From Nitrobacter hamburgensis X14 (GTDB lineage Bacteria; Pseudomonadota; Alphaproteobacteria; Rhizobiales; Xanthobacteraceae): a stretch of DNA of 64,000 bases. Location: assembly GCF_000013885.1 (NCBI RefSeq), contig NC_007964.1, forward strand, positions 1,412,001 to 1,476,000. Direction: 5' to 3'. The translations under genes were made by a program, and so were the position numbers. The notes under the pieces are model-generated. The model was given only the letters and a program-made list of their open reading frames with translations. It did no database searches and was not told the DNA's origin. Positions within the stretch are counted from its first letter, which is position 1. Each line of letters starts with the position of its first letter. Positions 14,288 to 23,988 of the stretch are shown piece by piece.

Positions 14288-14989
14288 ATGGTGCAGAAAA
14301 CTGGAAGCGGAAAATACAAAACGTCCTTTCCGGATCCCGACGCAAGCGCGTTCACTCACGACCTTCAGGAATACAGCGCGCCTGATTTTCCCGAACGGTT
14401 GAGCAGTCCCATGCGGGTTGACCTGGGATTGCTGGCGCGCATTGACGCTGCCAGAAAAGCCGATGGCTCGGTTGACCATCCGATCTGGTCGCAATGGTAC
14501 GCCTCACAGGTCGAGGAATTGCGTGCCCGGTGGATGGAGCTATTCGACTTTTACAAGATCACCGCGCGATCGCCAGAGGATGCGTGGATGCAACTTGCGA
14601 CCGCCCTGGCGCGAGACTTTGTTCCGGGCCTTCTGGTTGAGAATGTTTTTCCGACCCAGGATTTTCTAATAGACCAGGCACGGCTTTTCACCCTGATCAC
14701 AGAGGTGTCGGAAGCCGTGCTCGCACGGCGCGCCGAGGCGGAGGAGGGCGACGATGTATCCGAACGAATGGTCCTCGAACATGACTTTTTCAACGAGCAT
14801 CCGTGGAATGCCGAGCTACTTGGAAGGAAGCCTGACAGTATCGATGCACTCACAGCGATGTTTTCGCGAGAAAAGGAGCGCTTCGCCAGATTGCTGATCG
14901 CGCAATATTGGTCGAAGGCCGCGATCATGTCGTTCTTTGCCGATTCCGGTCTTGAAGTGCCCGAATTCGTTGCGGACCTGCCGGCGTGA
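14288..14989 (+). CDS. hypothetical protein, 233 residues
   Basis: A soluble, acidic, mostly helical protein beginning MVQKTGSGKYKTSFPDPDAS. AGGAG lies eight bases before the ATG. Trp-rich helices (IWSQWYASQVEELRARWMEL) and the C-terminal FARLLIAQYWSKAAIMSFFA are conspicuous. No signal peptide, membrane helix or familiar motif is visible. I do not recognise the family. Codon use resembles the chromosomal genes, so it is probably resident rather than newly acquired. It is not linked to the next gene, which converges on it. Confidence 0.6.
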   Translation: MVQKTGSGKYKTSFPDPDASAFTHDLQEYSAPDFPERLSSPMRVDLGLLARIDAARKADGSVDHPIWSQWYASQVEELRARWMELFDFYKITARSPEDAWMQLATALARDFVPGLLVENVFPTQDFLIDQARLFTLITEVSEAVLARRAEAEEGDDVSERMVLEHDFFNEHPWNAELLGRKPDSIDALTAMFSREKERFARLLIAQYWSKAAIMSFFADSGLEVPEFVADLPA

Positions 14990-15366
14990 GGGGCCAATTG
15001 ATCGCCGCTGCCCTTCCCAGGAAGGTCGATGCCCGTAAAGGCGCTGCCGTAAAGGCTGCACACGCCGGGAACGGGTTAGACAAAACGCGTGCCAATGCGT
15101 TGGTGCCGCAGCCTGAAACCGGCAAAAGAGGCTACGTCCATCATCCCCGTCGCGGCCGGTTGTCACCCAGCGTGTGCCACCGACAACGCACGGGAGCATA
15201 CGCTGGTTTCATGAGCTTTTCCATCGCTGTGATACGAGAGGCTTTGGGTGCAGACGAACCGTGCTGCAACCGCAGTCCCTGGCGGAAAAGTATCAACGCT
15301 TAAGAGCTTAACCCGCAGGTTCAAACCCGCCCTCAAAAGCGTTTTCGACTTTCGCGCTGGCTGCCG
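14990..15366. other. intergenic region, no gene seen
   Basis: No coding frame with family likeness. A short GCAGGTTCAAACCCGC stretch near 15315 resembles a tRNA T arm but has no matching tRNA body. Confidence 0.4.
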
Positions 15367-16167
15367 TCAAGCCCTTAGCTGGTCTCGCGTGATGCCGCGA
15401 CGGCGGTCGGGGTCCGGCAGGCTTTCGTGCAGGGTTCGCAGCGTGTTCAAGGTCGATTGATCGGCGACCCCGTCGACGCGTTCGGGCCGGAAGTGACGCT
15501 GAAAGGCCGTGACAACTTCCATGGTCGGAGTGTCGAATGTCCCGCTGGCCTTGATGCCGTAGCCGTATCGCGCCAGCGATTGCTGTAGCGCACGGACATC
15601 GTCGCCCTCGCTGCCGGTCTTCAGCACGTCGCCGCGCACGATCGGCGAAGGTCGGACCCAGTGGCCGACGCCGGAATCTGCCAGCGAATGCCACGGAAAT
15701 TTTTCGCCGGGATCTTTCTTGCGCGCAGGAGCGACGTCGGAATGGCCGACAACGCGATGAGCCGGGATATCGCGTCGAAGAATGATACCGCGGCACAGCG
15801 CGATGACAGCCGCGACCTGCCGTAGCGGAAAATCCGGATAGCCCCAGTCGTGGCCGCGATTGACGATCTCGATCCCGATCGAACAGGAGTTGATGTCTTC
15901 CTCGCCGGCCCATGAGGCGACGCCGGCGTGCCAGGCTCGCTTCGCCTCCTGGACGCACTGCACAATGCGACCGTCCTCGAGCACGACATAATGTGCGGAC
16001 ACGTCGGTTCCGGAGGTGCACAGCCGCGCCAGCGCGCCCTCGACGTCGGGCATCCCGGTGTAGTGCAGCACGATCATGTCCGGCTGCCGTCCTTTGGCGC
16101 GGTCGCCGAAGTTCAAGGAAGGCACGGTGTCGGAGACGACCGATGAGTCCGGGACGAAGGTCGACAT
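15367..16167 (-). CDS. N-acetylmuramoyl-L-alanine amidase (AmiD-like) with peptidoglycan-binding domain
   Basis: A 266-residue zinc amidase that would cut the MurNAc-L-Ala bond of peptidoglycan fragments. The Amidase_2 domain starts at MIVLHYTGMP (zinc His35), continues with WHAGVASWAGEEDINSCSIG and ends VGHSDVAPARKKDPGEKFPW, which supplies the remaining zinc and catalytic residues. A PG_binding_1 domain (GSEGDDVRALQQSLARYGYG) makes up the C-terminus. ATG at 16167 gives the family-typical N-terminus; starts at 16236 or 16281 would add a cationic stretch. No clear signal peptide follows the chosen start. It lies divergent to the dcw cluster, a fitting place for a cell-wall recycling enzyme. 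Confidence 0.85.
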   Translation of the reverse strand: MSTFVPDSSVVSDTVPSLNFGDRAKGRQPDMIVLHYTGMPDVEGALARLCTSGTDVSAHYVVLEDGRIVQCVQEAKRAWHAGVASWAGEEDINSCSIGIEIVNRGHDWGYPDFPLRQVAAVIALCRGIILRRDIPAHRVVGHSDVAPARKKDPGEKFPWHSLADSGVGHWVRPSPIVRGDVLKTGSEGDDVRALQQSLARYGYGIKASGTFDTPTMEVVTAFQRHFRPERVDGVADQSTLNTLRTLHESLPDPDRRRGITRDQLRA

Positions 16168-16776
16168 TCCAGCGAGGGCCTTGGGGATCGGGAGGGGGCA
16201 TCGACGCTTCAAATCGGAACTGGCAGACGCGAACATGCAACGACCCAAAACAGGCAGGAGAACGGCACGGGATCCAGCCAAAGCGCATCCCGATTTATCG
16301 GCGACTCATTTATCGGCGACTCACAGGATGACTATCCGGACGCGCGACCCAGCATGCAATGAGAGCGTGACACCTTTTCGCCTTTATCTGTTAACTGTTT
16401 CGTCTTTCCTGTTCATTGTGGGAGCGCTGCATCATCCGCGGCGCGTCGCGGTGCGCGACAGTTCGATTCCCGCCAGAACCATCAACCCTTTCTTAACGCT
16501 GAACGCCGTTACTAAGTGGTGAAAAGCCGAACCGGTCTTGGGGCGGCCGAGGTCCCATTTGCGCTCGAAACCCCCATGGCAGCCCCTCAAATTCCATGCG
16601 GAAGCCCGGGTTTGCCAGCTTATCCTCTTGTGGGGGAGCGATTGGGCGCCGATCCGGGCGGCTTTGCCGTGGGGACCCGGCTTCAGGACCGCAAGGGCCG
16701 GTTGATTTTCTGGCATTTGGGGTGGAATGGGCGCGCGCGTGTCGAGAGCGAGGCATCTGCGGACGGGGGCCGGATC
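16168..16776. other. intergenic region before rsmH; no mraZ; 15-bp tandem repeat
   Basis: This divergent region should hold the promoter of the dcw cluster. ATTTATCGGCGACTC is repeated exactly in tandem at 16293-16307 and 16308-16322. No mraZ frame is present, although the rsmH reading frame stays open from 16516. Confidence 0.5.
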
Positions 16777-17775
16777 ATGACGGCTTCCCCGGTTCGGCAT
16801 GTGCCCGTGCTCGGCCGCGAGGCCGTCGCCATGCTCGCGCCGCGTGCCGGCGGCGTCTACGTCGATGCGACCTTCGGGGCCGGAGGCTATTCCCGCGCCA
16901 TTCTCGCCGTTGCGGATACCCGCGTGATCGGGATCGACCGCGACCGTAGCGCCATTGCCGGCGGCTTTGCCCTGGTAGAGGAGTCGGGCGGCAGGCTGAC
17001 GCTGGTCGAGGACCGCTTCTCCAATCTCGCCGCGGTCTGCGCGGCGGAGGGTGCCGACGTCGTGGACGGCATCGTCATGGATGTCGGCGTGTCCTCGATG
17101 CAGCTCGACGAGGCCGATCGCGGCTTCTCGTTTCGTCTCGATGGGCCGCTCGACATGCGCATGAGCGGGCACGGGCCGACCGCCGCCGACGTGGTGGCGC
17201 GCGCCTCCGAGACCGATCTCGCCAATATCATCTATATCTTCGGCGAGGAGCGCCGCTCGCGCGCCGTGGCCCGCGCCATCGTCGCGGCACGGCGGGACGC
17301 GCCGGTCGCGACCACGCGGGCGCTGGCCGATATCGTATCAAAGGTGGTGCGCGCCAAGCCGCACGAGATTCATCCGGCGACGCGGACGTTCCAGGCGCTG
17401 CGGATTTTCGTCAACGAGGAGCTCGACGAACTGATCGCGGCGCTGGCGGCGGCGGAACGCGTGCTCAGGCCAGGCGGCCGGCTTGCGGTGGTGTCCTTTC
17501 ATTCGCTGGAAGACCGAATCGTCAAGAATTTCTTCGCCCTGCGCGGCAAGACGGGCGGCGGCTCGCGCCACCGGCCGGAAATCGAACGGGCCGCGCCGAG
17601 CTTTGCCATCCTGACCAGGCGTCCGGTGACGGCCGGACAGGAAGAAGTGAGCGCCAACCCGCGGGCGCGCTCCGCCAAGCTGCGCGCCGCCGAGCGGACC
17701 GCTGCGCCCGCAACCGCTGACGATGGCGAGTCTCCGGGCTGGCCCTCGCTCGCAAACGTGATGCGGGGAGGTTGA
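16777..17775 (+). CDS. rsmH: 16S rRNA (cytosine(1402)-N(4))-methyltransferase
   Basis: A 332-residue SAM-dependent methyltransferase (MraW) acting on C1402 of 16S rRNA in the cytoplasm. It begins MTASPVRHVPVLGREAVAML; VDATFGAGGYSRAIL is the SAM-binding loop, and MDVGVSSMQLDEADRGFSFR with GPLDMRMS is diagnostic. The C-terminal VVSFHSLEDRIVKNFF is also typical. ATG at 16777 is preferred because family members start with this H-x-P-V-L block; the open frame upstream is not conserved-looking. First gene of the dcw cluster; ftsL follows after three bases. Confidence 0.95.
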   Translation: MTASPVRHVPVLGREAVAMLAPRAGGVYVDATFGAGGYSRAILAVADTRVIGIDRDRSAIAGGFALVEESGGRLTLVEDRFSNLAAVCAAEGADVVDGIVMDVGVSSMQLDEADRGFSFRLDGPLDMRMSGHGPTAADVVARASETDLANIIYIFGEERRSRAVARAIVAARRDAPVATTRALADIVSKVVRAKPHEIHPATRTFQALRIFVNEELDELIAALAAAERVLRPGGRLAVVSFHSLEDRIVKNFFALRGKTGGGSRHRPEIERAAPSFAILTRRPVTAGQEEVSANPRARSAKLRAAERTAAPATADDGESPGWPSLANVMRGG

Positions 17776-17778
17776 TCG

Positions 17779-18159
17779 ATGCGGATCATCCATTTCCTCG
17801 TGGTCTGCGCGCTGGTCTATGCGGCATCGTATGTCTATCGCATCAAGATGGATTCGACGGCCCGCACCGAGCGCGTGTTGCGGCTCCATGCGCAGGTGCG
17901 TGAGCAGCGCGAGGCGATCGCGGTGCTGCGTGCGGAATGGGCCAGGCTCGATGCGCCGAGGCGTCTGCAGATTCTGGCCGAGCGGCATCTGAAACTGAAG
18001 CCGATCGAAGCCACGCAGTTCGACTCGCTGAAGAACCTGCCGGAACGGCCGCCGAGCCTGGTGCCGCCCGGCACCTCGGATCCGATCGGCGCCATGATCG
18101 AGATCGTCGATCCCGATGTCGTCACCGGCTCGCTGCCGTCGTCGGAGGACCCGCGATGA
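17779..18159 (+). CDS. ftsL: cell division protein FtsL
   Basis: A 126-residue bitopic protein with one N-terminal transmembrane helix (about residues 4-20), a coiled coil (RTERVLRLHAQVREQREAIA) and a Pro-rich C-terminus. Size, topology and the position between rsmH and ftsI identify it as FtsL, which forms a complex with FtsB and FtsQ at the septum. Sequence conservation is low across the family, so the call rests largely on synteny. Its stop codon overlaps the ftsI start (ATGA), implying translational coupling. Confidence 0.85.
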   Translation: MRIIHFLVVCALVYAASYVYRIKMDSTARTERVLRLHAQVREQREAIAVLRAEWARLDAPRRLQILAERHLKLKPIEATQFDSLKNLPERPPSLVPPGTSDPIGAMIEIVDPDVVTGSLPSSEDPR

Positions 18160-19913
18160 CCGGCCAGAACATGCCCGATCGCGGCAGTCACGCGCCGTCC
18201 GTGGCGTGGAGCCAGCGCATGATCCGCAACCTGCTCTACGGGCGCAATGTCGATCGCGCCGCCAAGGCGCGGGTGCGCGTCGGCCTCGTCATCATCGTAT
18301 TCGGCCTGATCTATGCGGTGATCGCGGCACGCCTCGTCATGTTTGCAGCGTTCCCGGACGACCGGGGAGGACACCGCACCGCGTCGCAGGATGCGATCGC
18401 CACCGCGCGGCCCGATATCGTCGATCGTAACGGCCAGGTTCTTGCCACCGACGTCAAGGCGCCAAGCCTGTTCGGCGAGCCGCGCCGCATCATCGACAGG
18501 GACGAAGCAGTCGAGTTGCTGACGGCGACGCTCCCCGACCTCGAGACCGCCGAGGTCCGCCAGCGACTCGGTACCCGCAAGGGCTTCGTCTGGCTGAAGC
18601 GCGAGATCACCCCGTCGCAGCAGAAGGAAATCCATAATCTCGGCATTCCTGGTATCGGCTTTCTGCGCGAGAACAAGCGCGTCTATCCAAGCGGCCGCGA
18701 GGTGGCGCATCTGATCGGCCTGGTCAACATCGACAACCAGGGCATCGCCGGCATGGAGAAGTGGCTCGACAGCAACGGGCTCGCCGATCTGCATCGCGCC
18801 GGCTTCGCCACCGACCGCCTGCAAAAGCCCGTGGAGCTGTCGGTCGACCTGCGCGTCGAGCACGCGCTGCGCGACGAACTGGTCAAGGCCAAGGAGCACT
18901 ATCACGCCAAGGCCGCCTCGGGCCTCGTCTCCAACGTGCGGACCGGCGAGATCGTGGCGATGGTCTCTCTGCCGGACTTCGATCCGAACAACCCGAAGGA
19001 GGCGCATGATCCTGATCGCATCAACCGTTTGACCACGGGCGTGTACGAAATGGGGTCGACCTTCAAGGCTTTCACGCTGGCGATGGCACTCGATTCCGGC
19101 AAGTACGATCTGAATTCGATGTGGGATGCGCGTGCGCCGCTGCACTACGGCCGTTTCACGATCCATGACGACCATCGGCTCGGCCGCTTCATCAACATGA
19201 AAGAGGTGTTCACCTATTCATCCAATATCGGCGCGGCGCGGATCGCGCTTGCGCAAGGCGTCGAGGCGCACAAGGCGTTCCTGCGCAAGCTGGGCCAGAT
19301 GGATCGCCTGCGCACCGAACTGCCGGAAAGCGCCGCGCCGATCCTGCCGCGCAAGTGGGGTGAGCTGAACACCGTTACCATCGCCTACGGCCACGGCATC
19401 GCAGTGGCGCCGTTGCAGGCGGTGATGGGCATCGATGCGCTGGTCAACGGCGGCTGGCTGATTCCGCCGACCTTCCTGAAGCGATCGGAGGCGGACGCGA
19501 TGAAACTCGCCAAGCGCGTCATCAAAAAGGAAACCAGCGACAAGATGCGCTTCCTGTTACGGCTCAACGCGGAGGTCGGAACCGCGAGGAAGGCCGACGT
19601 CAAGGGCTACTATGTCGGCGGCAAGACCGGCACCGCCGAAAAGGTGATCAACGGCCGCTACGCCAAGAAGCGCGTGCTCAACGCCTTCACCGCGATTCTG
19701 CCGGCGGACAATCCCCAATACCAGCTTCTGGTCATGCTGGACGAGCCGCAGCCGCTCAAGGAAACCCATGGCTTTATTACATCCGGCTGGAACGCGGTGC
19801 CGACCGGCGGCAAGGTGATCGCGCGCATTGCGCCGCTTCTCGGCGTGCAGCCGCGGTTCGATTTGCCGCCGTCCGAGCGCCTCATTCTTGCGGCATCCAG
19901 AACGACGCAGTAG
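18156..19913 (+). CDS. ftsI: peptidoglycan transpeptidase FtsI (PBP3)
   Basis: A 585-residue class B penicillin-binding protein that cross-links septal peptidoglycan. It has a short cytoplasmic tail, one transmembrane segment (about residues 42-63), a dimerisation domain, and a transpeptidase domain with S301-T-F-K304 (catalytic Ser), S355-S-N357 and K490-T-G492. All three motifs are intact. The ATG at 18156 overlaps the ftsL stop. The frame continues upstream inside ftsL, but a longer start would remove the correct topology. murE follows 36 bases later. Confidence 0.96.
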   Translation: MTGQNMPDRGSHAPSVAWSQRMIRNLLYGRNVDRAAKARVRVGLVIIVFGLIYAVIAARLVMFAAFPDDRGGHRTASQDAIATARPDIVDRNGQVLATDVKAPSLFGEPRRIIDRDEAVELLTATLPDLETAEVRQRLGTRKGFVWLKREITPSQQKEIHNLGIPGIGFLRENKRVYPSGREVAHLIGLVNIDNQGIAGMEKWLDSNGLADLHRAGFATDRLQKPVELSVDLRVEHALRDELVKAKEHYHAKAASGLVSNVRTGEIVAMVSLPDFDPNNPKEAHDPDRINRLTTGVYEMGSTFKAFTLAMALDSGKYDLNSMWDARAPLHYGRFTIHDDHRLGRFINMKEVFTYSSNIGAARIALAQGVEAHKAFLRKLGQMDRLRTELPESAAPILPRKWGELNTVTIAYGHGIAVAPLQAVMGIDALVNGGWLIPPTFLKRSEADAMKLAKRVIKKETSDKMRFLLRLNAEVGTARKADVKGYYVGGKTGTAEKVINGRYAKKRVLNAFTAILPADNPQYQLLVMLDEPQPLKETHGFITSGWNAVPTGGKVIARIAPLLGVQPRFDLPPSERLILAASRTTQ

Positions 19914-19949
19914 ACGCAGGTTCGGCCATGCGGCCGGGACCAGGAGACC

Positions 19950-21407
19950 ATGAAACTTCGCGAGCTTTTCGGCGACGATGCCGCCATGGACGCGCGGACA
20001 GGCGAGCTTGCCGTCACCGGCCTCGCCGTGGACAGCCGCGAGGTGAAGCCGGGCGATCTTTTCTTCGCGCTTGCCGGCACAAAGACCGACGGCGCGCGGT
20101 TCATCGATGCCGCGATCGCGGCCGGCGCGGTTGCGGTCGTCGGTGACCACGCGCCGGCGGGTGCCTGTGTTCCGTCCGTCGCCACATCGAATCCGCGCCG
20201 GGCGCTGGCGCTGGCGGCGGCGAAATTCTATCCGCGGCAGCCCGCGACCATCGCCGCTGTCACCGGCACCAGCGGCAAGACTTCGGTCGCAGCCTTCACA
20301 CGGCAGATCTGGCAGCGGCTCGGGCACCCGTCCGCCAGCATCGGCACCATCGGCGTGGTTGCGCCGTCGCGTGCGGTGTACGGCTCGGTGACGACGCCCG
20401 ATCCGATCTCATTGCATCGCGAACTCGATCAGCTTGTGGGCGAGGGCGTCACGCATCTGGCGCTGGAAGCGTCTTCGCACGGACTCGATCAATATCGACT
20501 CGACGGCGTGCGTGTGCGCGCCGCCGGCTTCACCAACCTGTCGCGCGACCACATGGATTATCACCCGACCGTCGCGCACTATCTCGATACAAAACTGCGG
20601 CTGTTCCGCGATCTGGTCGAGCCGGACGGCGTCGCGGTGATTTCCGCCGATCACGACTGTTCGGGCACGGTGATCGAGGCGGCGAGCGCGCGTAACGTCC
20701 GGATAATGCGTGTCGGCCGCCGCGGCGACGGCACGCATAGCGGCATTCGTCTGGCCGATGCGGTCATCGAGGGCTTTGCGCAACGGGTGACTCTCGAACA
20801 CGCCGGACGCGAGCGTATCATTCGTCTGCCCCTGGTCGGCGAATTCCAGATCGAGAACGCGCTGGTGTCGGCGGGGCTCGTCATCGGCACCGGCGGCGAC
20901 GCGGATCAGGTGTTCGCGGCACTCGAGCATCTCGAAGGCGCGAAAGGACGGCTTGAGCTGGTCGGCGAGCGCAACGGCGCGCCGGTTTTTGTCGATTACG
21001 CCCACAAGCCGGACGCGCTAGCGAAGGCGTTGCAGGCGTTGCGACCTTACGCTAGCCGCAAACTCGTAGTGGTGTTCGGTGCCGGCGGCGATCGCGACGC
21101 GGGGAAACGTCCGCTGATGGGCGAGGTCGCCGCCGCCAACGCGGACGTGGTCATCGTCACCGACGACAACCCGCGCAGCGAAAATCCCGCCGCCATTCGT
21201 GCAGCGATCCTCGCCGCCGCCACAGGCGCGCGCGAGATCGGCGATCGCGCCGAGGCGATCCGAACTGCGATTGTCGGCTTGCAACCGGGCGACGCATTGC
21301 TGATCGCCGGCAAGGGCCACGAGACCGGGCAGATCGTCGGCGATCGCGTGCTGCCGTTCAGCGATCATGACGCCGCCATCGCAGCGCTGACTTCGAGGGC
21401 GACATGA
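19950..21407 (+). CDS. murE: UDP-MurNAc-L-Ala-D-Glu:meso-DAP ligase
   Basis: A 485-residue Mur ligase that adds the third amino acid to the peptidoglycan stem. The ATP loop is VTGTSGKTS (residues 104-112), followed by the conserved central and C-terminal domains (VDYAHKPDALAKALQALRPY, GKGHETGQ). The DNPR motif at about residue 405 marks meso-diaminopimelate rather than lysine specificity, as expected for a Gram-negative wall. An AGGAGACC-type site precedes the ATG. The stop overlaps the murF start by four bases. Confidence 0.96.
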   Translation: MKLRELFGDDAAMDARTGELAVTGLAVDSREVKPGDLFFALAGTKTDGARFIDAAIAAGAVAVVGDHAPAGACVPSVATSNPRRALALAAAKFYPRQPATIAAVTGTSGKTSVAAFTRQIWQRLGHPSASIGTIGVVAPSRAVYGSVTTPDPISLHRELDQLVGEGVTHLALEASSHGLDQYRLDGVRVRAAGFTNLSRDHMDYHPTVAHYLDTKLRLFRDLVEPDGVAVISADHDCSGTVIEAASARNVRIMRVGRRGDGTHSGIRLADAVIEGFAQRVTLEHAGRERIIRLPLVGEFQIENALVSAGLVIGTGGDADQVFAALEHLEGAKGRLELVGERNGAPVFVDYAHKPDALAKALQALRPYASRKLVVVFGAGGDRDAGKRPLMGEVAAANADVVIVTDDNPRSENPAAIRAAILAAATGAREIGDRAEAIRTAIVGLQPGDALLIAGKGHETGQIVGDRVLPFSDHDAAIAALTSRAT

Positions 21408-22840
21408 GCGAACCACTCTGGACCTTGGACGTGATGGCTGCGGCGATGCGCGCCGAGAGGCGCGGCGCGTTGCCCGCGGCCATCACCGGCATTTCCATCG
21501 ACAGTCGCACCATTGTGCCCGGCGATGTCTATTTCGCGATCAAGGGTGACGTTCACGACGGCCACGCTTTCGTCGATGCTGCCTTGAAGGCTGGCGCGGC
21601 GCTGGCGGTGATTGAGGCCGCGCAGCGCGACAAGTTCGCCGCCGATGCGCCCTTGCTGATCGTTGACGATGTGCTCGCCGCCTTGTGCGATCTGGCGCGG
21701 GCGTCGCGCGCGCGCCTCGCCGCGCAGGTGATCGCGGTGACAGGCTCGGTCGGCAAGACCTCGACCAAGGAGGCGCTGCGGAGCGTCCTCGGCGCGCAGG
21801 GCAAGACCCACGCCTCGGTGGCTTCGTTCAACAACCACTGGGGCGTGCCGCTGACGCTGGCGCGCTGCCCGGAGGACGCGCGCTTCGCGATCTTCGAGAT
21901 CGGGATGAATCACGCCGGCGAGATCTCGCCGCTGGTGAAAATGGTGCGGCCGCATATCGCGATCATCACCACGGTCGAGCCGGTGCATCTGGAATTCTTC
22001 TCCGGCATCGAGGCGATCGCCGACGCCAAGGCGGAAATTTTCGAAGGCGTCGAGCCGAAAGGCGCGGTCGTGCTCAATCGCGACAATGCACAGTTCGCAC
22101 GGTTGCAGCGGCGTGCGAAGAAACTCGGGATCGCGAAGATCGTCTCGTTCGGCGCAGACGAGAAGGCCGACGCCCGCCTGCTTGACGTTGCGCTGCATCC
22201 GGCGTGCTCCGCCGTACACGCCCGGATTCTCGGCCATGAGCTGACCTACAAGCTCGCCATGCCCGGCCGTCACATGGCGATGAATTCGCTGGCGGTGCTG
22301 GCGGCGGCGTCGCTGGCCGGCGCCGATCTCGCGCTTGCGGGTCTTGCGCTGTCGCAGGCGCAGCCGGCCGCGGGACGTGGTGTGCGCCATGTTCTGATGG
22401 TGCCGAACGGCGAGGCGACGCTGATCGACGAGAGCTACAACGCCAATCCGGCGTCGATGGCTGCGGCATTGACCGTGCTCGGCCAGGCCGGGGTCGGCAC
22501 GCAGAGCCGCCGCATCGCCGTGCTGGGCGACATGCTGGAACTCGGCTCCAGCGGCGCCGACCTGCACCGCGGCCTGACCGAGGCCATCAATGCCAACGCC
22601 ATCGACATGGTATTTTGCTGCGGCCCGCTGATGCGCAACCTGTGGGATGCGCTTTCCTCCGGCAAGCGGGGCGGCTATGCAGAGGGATCGGTCGCGCTCG
22701 AATCGCAGGTGGTGGCGGCGATCCGCGCCGGCGACGTCATCATGGTCAAGGGCTCGCTCGGCTCGCGGATGAAAGTGATCGTGACGGCGCTTGAAAAGCG
22801 ATTTCCCGGCAACGCCGTGCATGACGAAGCCGCGGTCTAG
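21404..22840 (+). CDS. murF: UDP-MurNAc-tripeptide:D-Ala-D-Ala ligase
   Basis: A 478-residue Mur ligase that completes the pentapeptide precursor by adding D-Ala-D-Ala. ATP loop VTGSVGKTSTKEAL (about residues 111-124), then FNNHWGVPLTL, EIGMNHAGEI and DESYNANPASM, all diagnostic for MurF. Length is normal. The ATGA overlap with murE shows coupling; mraY begins 11 bases after the stop. The dipeptide substrate would be made by the ddlB product encoded 9 kb downstream. Confidence 0.96.
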   Translation: MSEPLWTLDVMAAAMRAERRGALPAAITGISIDSRTIVPGDVYFAIKGDVHDGHAFVDAALKAGAALAVIEAAQRDKFAADAPLLIVDDVLAALCDLARASRARLAAQVIAVTGSVGKTSTKEALRSVLGAQGKTHASVASFNNHWGVPLTLARCPEDARFAIFEIGMNHAGEISPLVKMVRPHIAIITTVEPVHLEFFSGIEAIADAKAEIFEGVEPKGAVVLNRDNAQFARLQRRAKKLGIAKIVSFGADEKADARLLDVALHPACSAVHARILGHELTYKLAMPGRHMAMNSLAVLAAASLAGADLALAGLALSQAQPAAGRGVRHVLMVPNGEATLIDESYNANPASMAAALTVLGQAGVGTQSRRIAVLGDMLELGSSGADLHRGLTEAINANAIDMVFCCGPLMRNLWDALSSGKRGGYAEGSVALESQVVAAIRAGDVIMVKGSLGSRMKVIVTALEKRFPGNAVHDEAAV

Positions 22841-22851
22841 GGTTTCAAGAC

Positions 22852-23958
22852 ATGTTTTACTGGCTGATCGATCTTTCCAACACGGTTCCGGGGCTCAGTA
22901 TTTTCAAGCCGATGCTGAACGTCTTCCGCTACATCACCTTCCGTACCGGCGGCGCGATGGTGACGGGCGCGTTGTTCGTGTTCCTGTTCGGCCCCTGGAT
23001 CATCGACAATCTTCGCCTGCGCCAGGGCAAGGGACAGCCGATCCGCGCCGACGGGCCGCAGTCGCACCTCGTCAGCAAGAAGGGCACGCCGACCATGGGC
23101 GGCCTGATGATCCTGTCGGGGCTTGTCGTCTCGACCGTGCTGTGGGCCAACCCGCTCAATCCGTATGTCTGGATCGTGCTCGCGGTGACGCTCGGTTTCG
23201 GTTTTATCGGATTCTATGACGACTATCTGAAGGTGACGAAGCAGACCCATGCCGGGTTCGCCGGGCGGACCCGCCTCCTGCTCGAACTCCTGATCGCGCT
23301 GGCGGCGTGCTATGCGCTGATCCGCTTGGGCCGCGAGCCGTTTTCGACCGCGCTGGTGATCCCGTTCTTCAAGGACGTGGTGGTGGATCTCGGCTGGTTC
23401 TTCCTTGCCTTCGGCGCCTTCATCATCGTCGGCGCCGGCAACGCGGTGAACCTCACCGACGGTCTCGACGGCCTCGCCATCGTACCTGTCATGATCGCCG
23501 CCGCGAGTTTCGGCATGATCGCCTATCTCGCCGGCAACGCCGTGTTCGCCGACTACCTCCAGATCAACTACATCGCCGGCACCGGTGAGTTGGCGGTGCT
23601 CTGCGGCGCGGTGCTCGGGGCGGGCCTCGGCTTCCTCTGGTTCAACGCGCCGCCGGCCTCGATCTTCATGGGAGACACTGGTTCGCTAGCGCTCGGCGGC
23701 ATGCTCGGTTCGATCGCGGTCGCGGTGAAGCACGAGATCGTGCTGGCCGTCATCGGCGGGTTGTTCGTGCTGGAAGCGGTGTCGGTGATCGTGCAGGTGG
23801 CGTCGTTCAAGCTCACGGGAAAGCGCATCTTCAAGATGGCGCCGATCCACCACCACTTCGAACAGCTCGGCTGGACCGAGCCGCAGATCGTGATCCGGTT
23901 CTGGATCATCTCGGTAATGCTGGCGCTGGCCGGCCTCTCGACGCTGAAGCTGCGGTGA
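22852..23958 (+). CDS. mraY: phospho-MurNAc-pentapeptide transferase MraY
   Basis: A 368-residue polytopic inner-membrane enzyme that transfers phospho-MurNAc-pentapeptide to undecaprenyl phosphate, making lipid I. About ten transmembrane helices are visible. Characteristic cytoplasmic motifs are KKGTPTMGGL, FYDDYLKV, NLTDGLDGLA, GDTGSLALGG and the C-terminal APIHHHFEQLGWTE with the His cluster. All catalytic Asp and His residues are kept. A repeat element separates it from murD. Confidence 0.97.
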   Translation: MFYWLIDLSNTVPGLSIFKPMLNVFRYITFRTGGAMVTGALFVFLFGPWIIDNLRLRQGKGQPIRADGPQSHLVSKKGTPTMGGLMILSGLVVSTVLWANPLNPYVWIVLAVTLGFGFIGFYDDYLKVTKQTHAGFAGRTRLLLELLIALAACYALIRLGREPFSTALVIPFFKDVVVDLGWFFLAFGAFIIVGAGNAVNLTDGLDGLAIVPVMIAAASFGMIAYLAGNAVFADYLQINYIAGTGELAVLCGAVLGAGLGFLWFNAPPASIFMGDTGSLALGGMLGSIAVAVKHEIVLAVIGGLFVLEAVSVIVQVASFKLTGKRIFKMAPIHHHFEQLGWTEPQIVIRFWIISVMLALAGLSTLKLR

Positions 23959-23988
23959 TGGGCGCGGCGGCGGACATGTTGGCATGCT

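Noticed and set aside
15308..15330. T-arm-like GCAGGTTCAAACCCGC, possible tRNA or tmRNA end
   Set aside because: No acceptor, D or anticodon arm can be built upstream and no CCA follows.
16516..16776. N-terminal extension of RsmH from GTG at 16516
   Set aside because: The added 87 residues are Pro/Gly/Arg-rich and unlike the family; the ATG at 16777 gives the normal N-terminus.
21365..22822. 485-codon minus-strand frame opposite murF
   Set aside because: High-GC shadow rich in His, Arg and Gln; murF on the plus strand has all family motifs.
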